From contig NZ_CP049935.1 in assembly GCF_011383005.1 (NCBI RefSeq), forward strand, positions 1,054,001 through 1,118,000: DNA of 64,000 nucleotides, read 5' to 3'. How positions within the stretch are numbered: the stretch's first letter is position 1; each line of letters begins with the position of its first letter. The notes beneath the pieces were generated by a model, which was given only the letters and a program-made list of their open reading frames with translations, had not been told where the DNA came from and searched no databases. The DNA comes from Phycicoccus sp. HDW14 (GTDB lineage Bacteria > Actinomycetota > Actinomycetes > Actinomycetales > Dermatophilaceae). Positions 43,112 through 52,679 of the stretch are shown piece after piece. The position numbers were made by a program, and so were the translations under genes.

Positions 43112-44389
43112 ATGAGCCGCCGCCAGTTCGCCCTCCCCGAGCGCACCGCCGCGGGCCCGCTCGACGACACCGGCTGCACGGTGCTCCACGTCGACATGGA
43201 CGCCTTCTACGCGTCCGCGACCCTGCTGAGCCACCCCGAGCTCGTCGGCACCCCCGTCATCATCGGTGGCGGCACCCGCGGGGTCGTGCTCTCGGCCACC
43301 TACGAGGCCCGCCGCTTCGGGGTGGCCAGCGCGATGCCGATGTCCCGGGCCCGCCGGCTCTGCCCGCAGGCCACGGTGCTCGCCCCCGACCACGAGCTGT
43401 ACTCCCACATCTCGGCCGGGGTGATGGAGACCTTCCGCTCGGTCACCCCCGTCGTCGAGCCGCTCTCGCTCGACGAGGCCTTCCTCGACGTCTCCGGCGC
43501 GGTCCGCCGGCTCGGCAACCCGGCGAGCATCGGCCAGTACCTGCGCGACACCGTGCACGACGAGCAGGGCATCACCTGCTCGGTCGGGGTCGCCCCGAGC
43601 AAGTTCGTCGCCAAGCTCGCCTCGAGCCTCGCCAAGCCCGACGGGATGGTCGTCGTCCCCCGTGACGAGGTCGTCCCGTTCGTCCAGCAGCTGCCCGTCG
43701 CGGCCCTGTGGGGCGTGGGGGACAAGACGGAGGAGGCCCTGGTGCGGCTCGGCCTGCGCACCGTCGCCGACATCGCGCACACCCCGCTGGCCACCCTCGT
43801 CCGCGGGCTCGGGGAGGCCACCGGCCACCACCTCCACGAGCTGTCGTGGGGGCGTGACCCCCGCCCGGTCGAGCGCGAGCAGCGCGAGAAGAGCATCGGC
43901 AGCGACCAGACCTTCGAGGCCGACATCGACGACGCCGCCGAGATCCGCCGCCGGCTGCTCGGCCTCAGCGAGCGCACGGCGGCCCGGATGCGCGCCGCGG
44001 GGATGACCGGGCGCACCGTCACCCTCAAGGTGAGGTTCAGCGACTTCACGACGATCACCCGGGCCCGCACGCTGCGCGAGCCCACCGACAGCGGGCGGGC
44101 GGTGCACGCGGCGGCCGTCGCCCTCTTCGACGCCCTCGGGCTCCAGCGGGCCCGCATCCGGCTCGTCGGGGTGCGGATGACCGGGCTGGTCCCGGCCCAC
44201 GAGGCGCCCATCCAGGGGGTCATCGGTGAGCCCGAGCACGGCTGGCGGGACGCCGACCGGGCCGTCGACCGGGCCCGCGCGCGCTTCGGGTCGGGGGTCG
44301 TGCGGCCCGCGAGCCTGCTCGAACGTGACACATCGCGCATCCAACGTGACCCATCCGCTTCCGTGCGGCGACCGCGGGACCTATCCTGA
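43112..44389 (+). CDS. dinB: DinB, Y-family DNA polymerase IV
   Basis: 425 residues. The palm shows VLHVDMDAFYASATLL and PLSLDEAFLDVSG with all catalytic acidic residues, so it should be an active polymerase, not an ImuB-type dead one. Also present are YEARRFGVASAMPMSRARRLCP, CSVGVAPSKFVAKLAS, the helix-hairpin-helix LWGVGDKTEEALVRLGL, and a little-finger domain. I do not see a QLxLF-type clamp motif at the C-terminus, which ends in an Arg-rich tail with a degenerate repeat. It performs translesion synthesis. Confidence 0.94.
   Translation: MSRRQFALPERTAAGPLDDTGCTVLHVDMDAFYASATLLSHPELVGTPVIIGGGTRGVVLSATYEARRFGVASAMPMSRARRLCPQATVLAPDHELYSHISAGVMETFRSVTPVVEPLSLDEAFLDVSGAVRRLGNPASIGQYLRDTVHDEQGITCSVGVAPSKFVAKLASSLAKPDGMVVVPRDEVVPFVQQLPVAALWGVGDKTEEALVRLGLRTVADIAHTPLATLVRGLGEATGHHLHELSWGRDPRPVEREQREKSIGSDQTFEADIDDAAEIRRRLLGLSERTAARMRAAGMTGRTVTLKVRFSDFTTITRARTLREPTDSGRAVHAAAVALFDALGLQRARIRLVGVRMTGLVPAHEAPIQGVIGEPEHGWRDADRAVDRARARFGSGVVRPASLLERDTSRIQRDPSASVRRPRDLS
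44382..44387 (+). promoter_or_regulatory. Candidate -10 box for the DUF3040 gene
   Basis: TATCCT at the end of dinB, about 61 nt before GTG 44449. It is followed by a CCTGAG-GA-CTCAGG inverted repeat (44385-44398). Confidence 0.35.
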
Positions 44390-44448
44390 GGACTCAGGGA
44401 CAACATGGGGCGTCCGCCGGGCGCCTCGGGCCGACCGCGGGAGGATCA

Positions 44449-44828
44449 GTGCCCCTCTCAGACCACGAGCAGAAGATGCTCGACCAGATGGAGCAGCAGC
44501 TCGCTGCCGAGGACCCGAAGTTCGCCTCGCAGATGCAGGGCAGCGGCCTCGCCTCGCTCCAGCGCCGACGGTGGGTCGTCGGTGCCGTCGGCGCGCTCGC
44601 CGGTCTCGGCCTCGTCCTCGTCGGCATCAGCACGACGATGTGGGTGGGCGCCATCGGGTTCGCCCTCATGGTCGCCTCGGTGGCCTTCGCGGTCACGCCC
44701 CGCGCAAGGCCCGGCTCGGCGTCGTCCAGCAGGACGGCAACGTCCAGGCCAAGGGGCGGGCCAAGCGCAAGGGCTCGCTCATCGACCGCCTCGACGAGCG
44801 CTGGGAGCGTCGCGAGAACAAGTGGTGA
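44449..44828 (+). CDS. DUF3040 membrane protein (one frameshift as read)
   Basis: About 126 residues after repair. The N-terminus PLSDHEQKMLDQMEQQLAAED is diagnostic of DUF3040, an actinobacterial family often near division genes. Two transmembrane helices follow (about 43-62 and 65-83), then a basic cytoplasmic tail (RAKRKGSLIDRLDERWERR). The frame breaks at the CCCC run 44698-44701; one added C gives VTPPRKARLGVVQQDG. GTG 44449 follows GGGAGGA. Function unknown. Confidence 0.87.
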
Positions 44829-44862
44829 CCCCCGGCCGGCCCCGCCGGTCCGGTGAGCGGCC

Positions 44863-45356
44863 TCAGCCGACCAGCAGTCCCACGACGTAGAGCCCGGCGA
44901 CGACCAGCGCCGAGGTCAGCTCGATCCCCACGCTCTGCAGCACGCCCAGCGCGGCGTGCTTCGTGCGCGTCCACGCCTCCCCGCGGGAGGTCCCGCGACC
45001 GACCTCCACGAGCCAGATGCCGAGGAGGAAACCGATGGGGCCCCGACGACGGGGATGACGAAGAAGCCGACGACGGCCAGGAGCACGGCCAGGGCGAGGG
45101 TCGAGGTGCGCACGCCGCGCTGCTTCATCCGGCGGCCGGGGACGAGGTACTGCAGCACCCGCCCGGCGGCGGCGACGAGCACCGACAGGAAGAGCACCAC
45201 CCATCCGGTGGTGCTCTGCTCGGCGAGGGCCCAGACGAGGACGCCCGCGAGGACGAGGAGGGTGCCCGGCAGGACCGGGACGACGACGCCGACCAGTCCG
45301 AGGACGATCAGCAGCGGCGGCAGGACGACCCAGGTGTCGGCCGCCAGGGCGTCCAC
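44863..45356 (-). CDS. DUF456 membrane protein (one frameshift as read)
   Basis: About 164 residues after repair, with four to five hydrophobic segments. Family text includes LIVLGLVGVVVPVLPGTLLV near the N-terminus and VVGFFVIPVVGAPIGFLLG in the middle. The frame breaks at the GGGG/CCCC junction 45037-45044; one added base joins the two parts. Function unknown. GTG 45356 lies immediately after the DUF7455 gene stop, so they are probably co-transcribed. Confidence 0.85.
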
Positions 45357-45357
45357 C

Positions 45358-45573
45358 TCAGTCGTCGACGGCCGGGGTCACCGGCTCGTGGAGGCGCTCG
45401 CTCTCGTCGATGATGTCGGCCTTGTCGACCAGGGCCGGGACGTGCTCGCGCCCGTGGTGGGCGCAGAAGAGCAGCTCTCCGCCGGCGTGCAGACGGGCCC
45501 GGACGTACGCCTGGGCACCGCAGCGGTCACAGCGGTCCGCGGTGGTCAGGGTGGGTGCCAGTGCGGCGTTCAC
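45358..45573 (-). CDS. DUF7455 small Cys/His protein
   Basis: 71 residues. The core TTADRCDRCGAQAYVRARL then LLFCAHHGREHVPAL supplies CxxC and CxHH-x3-H groups, suggesting a zinc-binding fold. In actinobacteria this small gene commonly sits beside the topoisomerase parE and sigA. Function unknown. GTG 45573 is six bases after GAGGAG; the frame continues upstream, but only as noise across the divergent spacer. Confidence 0.82.
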   Translation of the reverse strand: MNAALAPTLTTADRCDRCGAQAYVRARLHAGGELLFCAHHGREHVPALVDKADIIDESERLHEPVTPAVDD

Positions 45574-45877
45574 GGCGGCCTCCTCGGCTCGGCTCGGGGT
45601 CCTGCTGGTGTTCGTGCTGGTGGTTCGTGGCGACCGACCCGTGCGGATCGGCTCCTGTGCAACAGTCAAGCACGCCGGATGCTTCCCGGTGCGCAGGGGG
45701 CCCCGAACCGGCCGGGTGGTGTCGAGATCGTGACCATTCGCCCGAGCCCGGGATCCTCCTGTCCTCCAGGGGTGAGGAGGCACGAGACGGCCCGGCGATA
45801 CGCCCCCGCGACCACGGGTCGGCGCCGGGCCGGTGCGCCTGTCGGGGGCCGTCGGGGCGGCGACTACCCTGCGGGAC
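45574..45877. other. Divergent spacer between the DUF7455 gene and parE
   Basis: 304 bp without a convincing gene. It holds a TTGACT hexamer on the minus strand (45664-45669) with no good -10 partner, the parE -10 box at 45865-45870, and the DUF7455 ribosome site at its left edge. No hairpin or operator stands out. Confidence 0.5.
45865..45870 (+). promoter_or_regulatory. -10 box of a probably leaderless parE promoter
   Basis: TACCCT, 7 nt before GTG 45878, with no ribosome site between. Confidence 0.45.
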
Positions 45878-48003
45878 GTGCCTGCGACCGCTGCCAAGAA
45901 GACCGCGACGAGCAAGTCCGCGTCCGAGTACACCGCCCACCACCTCCAGGTCCTCGAGGGCCTCGAGGCGGTGCGCAAGCGTCCCGGCATGTACATCGGC
46001 TCCACCGACTCGCGCGGCCTCATGCACTGCCTCTGGGAGATCATCGACAACGCCGTCGACGAGGCCCTCGGCGGCCACTGCGACCGGGTCGAGGTCCAGC
46101 TGTACGCCGACGGCTCGGTCGAGGTCCGCGACAACGGCCGCGGCGTCCCCGTCGACATCGAGCCGCGCACCGGCCTCACCGGCGTCGAGCTCGTCTACAC
46201 CCGGCTGCACGCCGGCGGGAAGTTCGGCGGCGGCTCGTACACCGCCTCGGGCGGCCTCCACGGCGTCGGCGCCTCGGTCGTCAACGCCCTCTCCGCGCGC
46301 CTCGACGTCGAGGTCGACCGCGGTGGCAAGACCTACGCGATGAGCTTCCGCCGCGGCGAGCCCGGGGTCTTCTCCGACGTCGCGGGCGCCCAGGGGCGCA
46401 AGGACCCCGACCACGAGTTCACCCCCTACGTGAAGACCAGCGCCCTCGAGGTCGTCGGCAAGGCCAGGCGGGGCGTCACCGGCACGCGGGTGCGCTACTG
46501 GGCCGACCGCCAGATCTTCCTCCAGGACGCGGGCCTCGACCTCGAGGGCCTGCTCGGGCGGGCGCGCCAGACCTCCTTCCTCGTCCCCGGCCTGACCATC
46601 GTGGTGCGCGACGAGCGCGGCCCCGAGCCCACCGAGGAGGTCTTCCTCCACGACGGCGGCATCTCCGAGTTCTGCGAGTTCCTCGCGCCCGACGCCCCGG
46701 TCACCGACGTCTGGCGCCTGCAGGGCACGGGCACCTTCACCGAGACCGTTCCGGTTCTCGACGCGCAGGGGCACATGACCCCACCGAGGTCGAGCGCGAG
46801 TGCGGCGTCGACGTCGCGGTCCGCTGGGGCACCGGCTACGACACCACCGTGCGCTCGTTCGTCAACATCATCGCCACCCCCAAGGGCGGCACCCACCTCG
46901 CGGGCTTCGACCAGGCCCTGCTCAAGGTGCTGCGCAAGCAGGTCGAGGCCAACGCCCGGCGGCTCAAGGCCGGCAGCGACAAGCTCGACAAGGACGACGC
47001 CCTCGCCGGGCTCACCGCGGTCGTCACCGTGCGCCTCGCCGAGCCGCAGTTCGAGGGCCAGACCAAGGAGGTCCTCGGCACCGCCGCGGTGCGCCAGATC
47101 GTCAGCAAGGTCGTCGAGACCGAGCTGTCGGCCGTCCTCACCTCCACGAAGCGCCCGTTCAAGGCCCAGGCCGCGACCCTCCTCGAGAAGGTCGTCGCCG
47201 AGATGAAGTCGCGCATCAGCGCGCGGATGCACAAGGAGACCCAGCGCCGGAAGACCGCGCTCGAGTCCTCCTCGCTGCCGGCCAAGCTCGCCGACTGCCG
47301 CAGCAGCGACCCCGAGCGCACCGAGCTGTTCATCGTCGAGGGCGACAGCGCCCTCGGCACCGCGAAGCTGGCCCGCAGCAGCGACCACCAGGCCCTGCTG
47401 CCGATCCGCGGCAAGATCCTCAACGTCCAGAAGGCCTCGGTCACCGACATGCTCGGCAACGCCGAGTGCGCGGCGATCATCCAGGTCATCGGGGCGGGGT
47501 CGGGGCGCACCTTCGACCTCGAGTCGGCCCGCTACGGCAAGGTCATCATCATGACCGACGCCGACGTCGACGGCGCCCACATCCGGACCCTGCTGCTCAC
47601 CCTGTTCTTCCGGTACATGCGCCCGCTCGTCGAGGCCGGGCGGGTCTACGCCGCCGTGCCGCCGCTGCACCGCATCGAGGTCGTCAACCCCGGCAGCAAG
47701 GCCAACGAGGTCGTCTACACCTACTCCGAGGCCGAGATGCGCCGCACGATGTCCTCGCTCGCCAAGCGCGGGAAGAAGACCAAGCCGCTGCAGCGCTACA
47801 AGGGCCTCGGCGAGATGGACGCCGACCAGCTGGCCGAGACGACGATGGACCCCGGGCACCGCACGCTGCGCAAGGTCACGCTCAGCGACATCGAGTCCGC
47901 CACCGGCGTGTTCGAGCTGCTGATGGGCGGCGAGGTCGGCCCCCGCAAGGACTTCATCATCGACAGCGCGGGCGCCCTCGACCGCGAGCGCATCGACGCC
48001 TGA
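45878..48003 (+). CDS. parE: ParE, type IIA topoisomerase (Topo IV-like) subunit B (one frameshift as read)
   Basis: About 708 residues after repair. The GHKL ATPase shows LWEIIDNAVDEALGG, DNGRGVPVDIE and GGLHGVGASVVNALS. The Toprim domain has FIVEGDSALGTAK, LPIRGKILNV and MTDADVDGAHIRTLL, and the C-terminus ends in QRYKGLGEMDADQL. It drives ATP-dependent strand passage with ParC, mainly decatenation. The frame breaks at CCCC 46779-46782; one added C gives GHMTPTEVEREC. It parallels the second gyrB-like gene of Streptomyces, hence parE, not gyrB. Confidence 0.92.
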
Positions 48004-48104
48004 CCCGGATTCCTCTGCGCCGAGAGCCCACAGGGCCGGCCGGCCACGCCACAGTGGTGCGCACCGACGCCCGGTCCGGCGGCGTCCGCCGAGGGGAGCA
48101 GGCC

Positions 48105-49547
48105 ATGAGCACCGACGTCGAGCAGACCGGCGAGGTCGCGGGGGAGGAACCGACCGCGCTCAAGCGGGTCATGGGTCCGAAGCTGCTGCTGCTCTTCATC
48201 GTCGGCGACATCCTCGGCACGGGTGTCTACGCCCTGACGGGCAAGGTCGCCCAGGAGGTCGGCGGCGCGGCGTGGGTGCCGTTCCTCGTCGCCTTCGTCA
48301 TCGCGATGATCACGGCCTTCAGCTACCTCGAGCTCGTGACGAAGTACCCGCAGGCGGCCGGCGCGGCGCTCTACACGCACAAGGCGTTCGGCATCCACTT
48401 CGTGACCTTCCTCGTGGCCTTCACCGTCATGTGCTCGGGCATCACGAGCGCCTCGACGGCCTCGCGGGCCTTCGCCTCCAACCTCGCCAAGGGCTTCGGG
48501 CTCGACAGCGACGACACCAACCTCATCCTCCTGCTGGCCCTGGCCTTCATGGCCCTCGTCGCCGCGGTCAACTTCCGCGGGGTCGCCGAGTCGGTCAAGG
48601 CCAACATCGTGCTCACCTCGGTCGAGCTCTCCGGGCTGCTGCTCGTCATCATGGTCGGCTTCTACGCCCTCTTCGCCGGGACGACCGACTTCAGCCGGAC
48701 GATGGTCTTCGACAGCCCGAGCGACAAGAGCGCCTTCCTGGCCGTCACCGCGGCGACCTCGCTGGCCTTCTTCGCGATGGTCGGGTTCGAGGACTCGGTG
48801 AACATGGCCGAGGAGACCAAGGACCCGGTGCGCAACTTCCCGAAGATGATGATCACCGGGCTCGGCATCACCGGGACGATCTACCTGCTCGTCTCGCTGT
48901 TCTCGGTGGCCATCGTCCCGGTCGGCGAGCTCGGCAAGAGCGAGACGCCGCTGGTCACCGTCGTCGAGAAGGCCGCACCGAACATCCCCATCGACACGCT
49001 GCTCCCGTTCATCTCGATGTTCGCCGTCGCCAACTCCGCGCTCATCAACATGCTCATGGCCAGCCGCCTGCTCTACGGCATGGCCCACCAGGAGGTGCTG
49101 CCGCCGTTCCTCGGGAAGGTGCACGCGAAGCGCCAGACGCCGTGGGCGGCCATCCTCTTCACCACCGCGCTCGCACTCGGGCTCATCGCCTACGTCTCGA
49201 AGGCGAGCAGCTCGGCCACCGAGACCCTCGGCGGCACGACGTCGCTGCTGCTCCTCGGGGTGTTCACGATCGTCAACGTCTGCGTGCTCGTCCTGCGGCG
49301 CGACCCCATCGACCGGCCGCACTTCGTCGCCCCCACGCTGCTGCCCGTGCTCGGCGCCCTGCTCTGCGCGTTCTTCGTCGGGCCGTGGACCGGACGGGCG
49401 GGGGAGCAGTACGTCATCGCCGGGTGGCTGCTGGCCATCGGCGTGGTCCTCTGGGCCGTCACGTGGTTCGCGAACCGGGCGCTGCGGGGCAAGAAGACCT
49501 ACCTGCGCGACCCCGAGGAGCTGGCCGGCGACGACACCGTCAACTGA
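48105..49547 (+). CDS. APC-superfamily amino-acid permease
   Basis: 480 residues with 12 predicted transmembrane helices. It opens with MGPKLLLLFIVGDILGTGVY (helix-1 unwinding region) and YLELVTKYPQAAGAALY (helix-2 segment), and later has FFAMVGFEDSVNMAEETKDP, typical of APC transporters. It imports or exchanges an amino acid or amine; the substrate is unknown. ATG 48105 follows GAGGGGAGCAGG. It lies 101 bp after parE and converges on the LacI gene (15 bp between stops). Confidence 0.93.
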   Translation: MSTDVEQTGEVAGEEPTALKRVMGPKLLLLFIVGDILGTGVYALTGKVAQEVGGAAWVPFLVAFVIAMITAFSYLELVTKYPQAAGAALYTHKAFGIHFVTFLVAFTVMCSGITSASTASRAFASNLAKGFGLDSDDTNLILLLALAFMALVAAVNFRGVAESVKANIVLTSVELSGLLLVIMVGFYALFAGTTDFSRTMVFDSPSDKSAFLAVTAATSLAFFAMVGFEDSVNMAEETKDPVRNFPKMMITGLGITGTIYLLVSLFSVAIVPVGELGKSETPLVTVVEKAAPNIPIDTLLPFISMFAVANSALINMLMASRLLYGMAHQEVLPPFLGKVHAKRQTPWAAILFTTALALGLIAYVSKASSSATETLGGTTSLLLLGVFTIVNVCVLVLRRDPIDRPHFVAPTLLPVLGALLCAFFVGPWTGRAGEQYVIAGWLLAIGVVLWAVTWFANRALRGKKTYLRDPEELAGDDTVN

Positions 49548-49562
49548 CCGGGACGGCTCGCG

Positions 49563-50580
49563 TCAGCCGCGGGGGACCGGACCCGTGGAGTCGCGCCGCA
49601 CGAGCTCGGTCGGCATCACGACGACCTCCTCGGTGGGCTGCTCGTCGCCGACGAGGGAGCGCAGCAGGAGCCGGGCGGCCTCACGCCCCTGCGCGGCGAC
49701 GTCCTGGCGCACGGTGCTCAGCCCGAGCACCTCGGAGAGCACGTAGTCGTCGATGCCGATGACCGAGAGGTCCTCGGGCACCCGCAGGCCGAGCCGGCGC
49801 GCGCTCTCGCGCACGCCGATGGCCATCTCGTCGGACGCGGCGACGATCGCCGTCGGGCGGTCAGCGAGCACCAGCAGCTCCGCGCTGTCGCGGGCGGCGG
49901 CCTCGGCCGTCCAGTCCGAGCCGAGGATCCAGGCCTCGACGACGGGCAGCCCACCGCCGGCCATCGTCTCGCGGAAGGCGCTCAGGCGGTCCTGGGGGTC
50001 TGGACGTGGGCGACGTTGCGGGGCACGTCGCCGATGTAGCCGATCCGCTCGTGGCCCAGGTCGATGAGGTGCTCGACGGCGGTGCGCATCGTCGCCCGGT
50101 CGTCGATGCGCACGCACGGGCGGCCGGGGACCGCCGAGCCGATCGCCACGAGCGGGAGGCCGAGCCGGTCGACGAGCTCGATCTCCTCGTCTCCCATCGG
50201 GACGTTGAGGGTGATGACGCCGTCGACCCGCTTCCAGAGCATGCCCTGGGTCAACGGCAGCCGCTGGTCGTAGCTGTCGTCCTCGAGGTCGAAGAGGATC
50301 GCGTGGTGCCCGTGCGAGCGCAGCTCCTTCTCGATGGCGCTCACGAGGGTCGCGAAGAACCACCGGGTGAGGAACGGTGCGACGACGGCGACGACCCGGG
50401 TCCGACCGGAGGCCAGCGACGTGGCCGTCGGGGAGGCGACGTAGTGCAGCTCCTCGGCGACGTCGAGGACCCGTTGCCGGGTCTCGGGGGAGACCCGGTC
50501 CAGACCCCGGAGGGCGCGGGAGACCGTGGCGACCGAGACCCCGGCCGCCCGCGCCACATCGGTGATCGTGCTGATGACAT
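49563..50580 (-). CDS. LacI-family regulator of the sugar ABC operon (frameshifted as read)
   Basis: About 340 residues after repair. The HTH reads ITDVARAAGVSVATVSRALRG, and the periplasmic-binding-like effector domain includes DLGHERIGYIGDVP, AIVAASDEMAIGV and GIDDYVLSEVLGLSTV. One break at the GGGGG run 49994-49998 is repaired by adding a base (HVQTPQDRLSAF). At the N-terminus the HTH frame has no start; ATG 50580 would need a further added base, while GTG 50557 would cut the first HTH residues. It lies 17 bp after the second permease, so it is likely autoregulated and repressing via the operator at 54123-54136. Confidence 0.88.
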
Positions 50581-50597
50581 CGTCCCCTCGGGCCGGC

Positions 50598-51566
50598 TCA
50601 GCCCTTCGTGCCGCCGGCGAGGAGCCCGCGGACGAAGTACCGCTGGAGGCTGAGGAACACGATGACCGGGAAGGCGATCGAGATGAACGCCGCCGCGGAC
50701 ATGAGGTACCACCGGTTGCCGAGGGTGCCGCTGATGTTGTTCAGCACCATCGTCAGCGGGGCGAGGCTGCCCTCACCGGCGTTGCCACCGAGCATCGTGA
50801 TCGCCACGAGCAGGTCGTTCCAGACCCACAGGAACTGGAAGATGCCGAACGACGCCAGGGCCGGCGTGATGAGCGGCAGCAGCACCTGGAAGAAGATGCG
50901 GACGTGGCCCGCACCGTCGACCCGGGCCGCCTCGAGCAGCGAGGCCGGGATCTCCTTCATGAAGTTGTGGAGGAGGAAGACGGCCAGCGGCAGCGCGAAC
51001 GCACTGTGCGACAACCAGAGTGCCCAGTACGTGCCGTTGATGCCGATCTGCTGGTACATCGTGACGAGCGGCAGCAGGGCGATCTGCAGGGGAACGATCT
51101 GCAGGGCGAAGACACCGACGAACAGGGCGTTGCGGAACGGGAACTCGATCCACGCGAAGGCGTAGGCCGCGAGCGAGGCGAGCAGCAGCGGCAGGAACAC
51201 CGCCGGGATCGCGATGACGAAGCTGTTGACGATGAAGTCGGTGAGCGGCGGCTGGCCCTCGGCGCCACCGAGCACCTGCGAGTAGTTGTCGAGCGTGAAG
51301 CCGGTGGAGAGCGCGTGCCACCACCCGGTCTCCTGGATGTCCTTCTGGTTGCGGAAGGAGGTGACGAGCAGGCCGACGGTCGGGGTGGTCCAGGCCAGGG
51401 CCAGGACGATGGCGATCGCGGAGGCCCAGGGGGAGGTGACCGCCCTGGCGGCGTTACCCGCGGAGGACTTGCGGCGCCGGCGCCCGGCCGGGGTGTCGAG
51501 GTGGACGTCGGAGGCCGCGTCGGCGACCGCTCCGGAGACCGGAGGGGGAGGGGTGGCGGTGCTCAT
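50598..51566 (-). CDS. Carbohydrate ABC transporter permease (MalG/AglG type)
   Basis: 322 residues with six transmembrane helices and the EAA loop EAARVDGAGHVRIFFQVLLPL that contacts the ATPase. A ~45-residue charged N-terminus precedes helix 1. The start codon overlaps the stop of the first permease by one base (TGATG), implying coupling. It pairs with the other permease to import an oligosaccharide. No ATPase gene lies nearby. Confidence 0.93.
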   Translation of the reverse strand: MSTATPPPPVSGAVADAASDVHLDTPAGRRRRKSSAGNAARAVTSPWASAIAIVLALAWTTPTVGLLVTSFRNQKDIQETGWWHALSTGFTLDNYSQVLGGAEGQPPLTDFIVNSFVIAIPAVFLPLLLASLAAYAFAWIEFPFRNALFVGVFALQIVPLQIALLPLVTMYQQIGINGTYWALWLSHSAFALPLAVFLLHNFMKEIPASLLEAARVDGAGHVRIFFQVLLPLITPALASFGIFQFLWVWNDLLVAITMLGGNAGEGSLAPLTMVLNNISGTLGNRWYLMSAAAFISIAFPVIVFLSLQRYFVRGLLAGGTKG

Positions 51567-52591
51567 CAGGCGTCCTTCCGCAGCTGGATGACGTTGAAGA
51601 CGATGATCGGCGAGACGAGCAGGAAGATGACGATGGCGATCGCCGCACCGAGGCCCGGCTGCTGGGTGACGAAGGACCGGTTGTAGAACTCGTTCGCGAG
51701 GATCGAGTCACCGAACTTGCCACCGGAGGAGGCCTGGACGATGTCGAAGGCCTTGAGGGTGCCGATGGCGATCGTCGTGAGGACGACGATGACCGAGGGG
51801 CGGATGCTCGGCAGGGTGACGAACCGGAACATCTGCAGGCTCTTGACACCGTCGAGCTTGGCGGCCTCGATGATCTCGTCGGGGATGGCCTTGATCGCCG
51901 CCGAGAGCACGGTCATCGCGAAACCGGCCTGGATCCAGATCATGATCGCGATGAGCGAGAACGTGTTGCCCGGGGCGTTGCCGATGAAGTCGACCGGGTC
52001 CATGCCCAGCTTGGTGATGACGGCGTTGAGCAGGCCGACCTGGGAGGAGCCGGGGTCGCCGTTGTAGAAGTAGACGAACTTCCAGATGAGCGTCGCGCCG
52101 ACCATCGAGATGGCCATCGGGAGGAAGATCAGGGCCTTGGCCACGGCCTCGCCGCGGGCGCGGTCGATGAGGATGGCGTAGAGCAGCCCGACGCCGGTGG
52201 CGAAGAGGGGCACGAGGATCACCCAGAAGGCGGTGTTGCGGAACACCTCCGGCAGGCCGGGCGTGGTCCACAGGGCGGCGAAGTTGTCGAAGCCGACGAA
52301 CTTGCCGCGGGTGCGAGGGGTGCCGAAGTTGAGGTCGAAGAACTTGCCGGAGTAGAAGGCCCGGCGGATGGTGAGGATCGCGGGGTAGATCAGTGCGATC
52401 GCGATGAAGAAGATGGTCGGCCCGACGAAGGCGGCCGCCTGGATCTTCTCCCCGCGGCGTCCCTTGAAGAGGGAGGCCAGCAGGAGGATGCCGACGAAGA
52501 CGGCGGCGAAGACGGCCAGGCCGAGGACCATGGTCCCGAGCCGCGATGCGGCGCCGCCGGCGTCCGCGGTGATGACTGACGTGGCGAACAT
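51566..52591 (-). CDS. Carbohydrate ABC transporter permease (MalF/AglF type)
   Basis: About 341 residues with an extra N-terminal helix (~18-40), then the six-helix core. The EAA loop is IEAAKLDGVKSLQMFRFVTLP. The N-terminal layout (an extra helix, then FKGRRGEKIQAAAFVGPTIFFI) is like AglF-type alpha-glucoside permeases, a weak hint of substrate. ATG 52591 is four bases after GGAGGT. It is followed at once by the second permease and preceded by the binding-protein gene (88 bp). Confidence 0.92.
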   Translation of the reverse strand: MFATSVITADAGGAASRLGTMVLGLAVFAAVFVGILLLASLFKGRRGEKIQAAAFVGPTIFFIAIALIYPAILTIRRAFYSGKFFDLNFGTPRTRGKFVGFDNFAALWTTPGLPEVFRNTAFWVILVPLFATGVGLLYAILIDRARGEAVAKALIFLPMAISMVGATLIWKFVYFYNGDPGSSQVGLLNAVITKLGMDPVDFIGNAPGNTFSLIAIMIWIQAGFAMTVLSAAIKAIPDEIIEAAKLDGVKSLQMFRFVTLPSIRPSVIVVLTTIAIGTLKAFDIVQASSGGKFGDSILANEFYNRSFVTQQPGLGAAIAIVIFLLVSPIIVFNVIQLRKDA

Positions 52592-52679
52592 GCACACCTC
52601 CGGGTACTGGGGACCACCGGTGGGCGGGGCTGGGCCCCGCCCACCGGCACTGGGGGTTCTGCCTACGTGCTGACCGGGG

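Noticed and set aside
44320..44375. Second LexA box or a repeat at the end of dinB (GAACGTGACACATC / CAACGTGACCCATC)
   Set aside because: It lacks the GTTCG half-site. The two 14-mers are imperfect and coding (RDTS / RDPS), so I see only a degenerate short repeat.
44385..44398. CCTGAG-GA-CTCAGG inverted repeat as a dinB terminator or operator
   Set aside because: Six-base arms with a 2-nt spacer cannot form a stable hairpin loop, and the element straddles the stop codon. It is mentioned only in the promoter entry.
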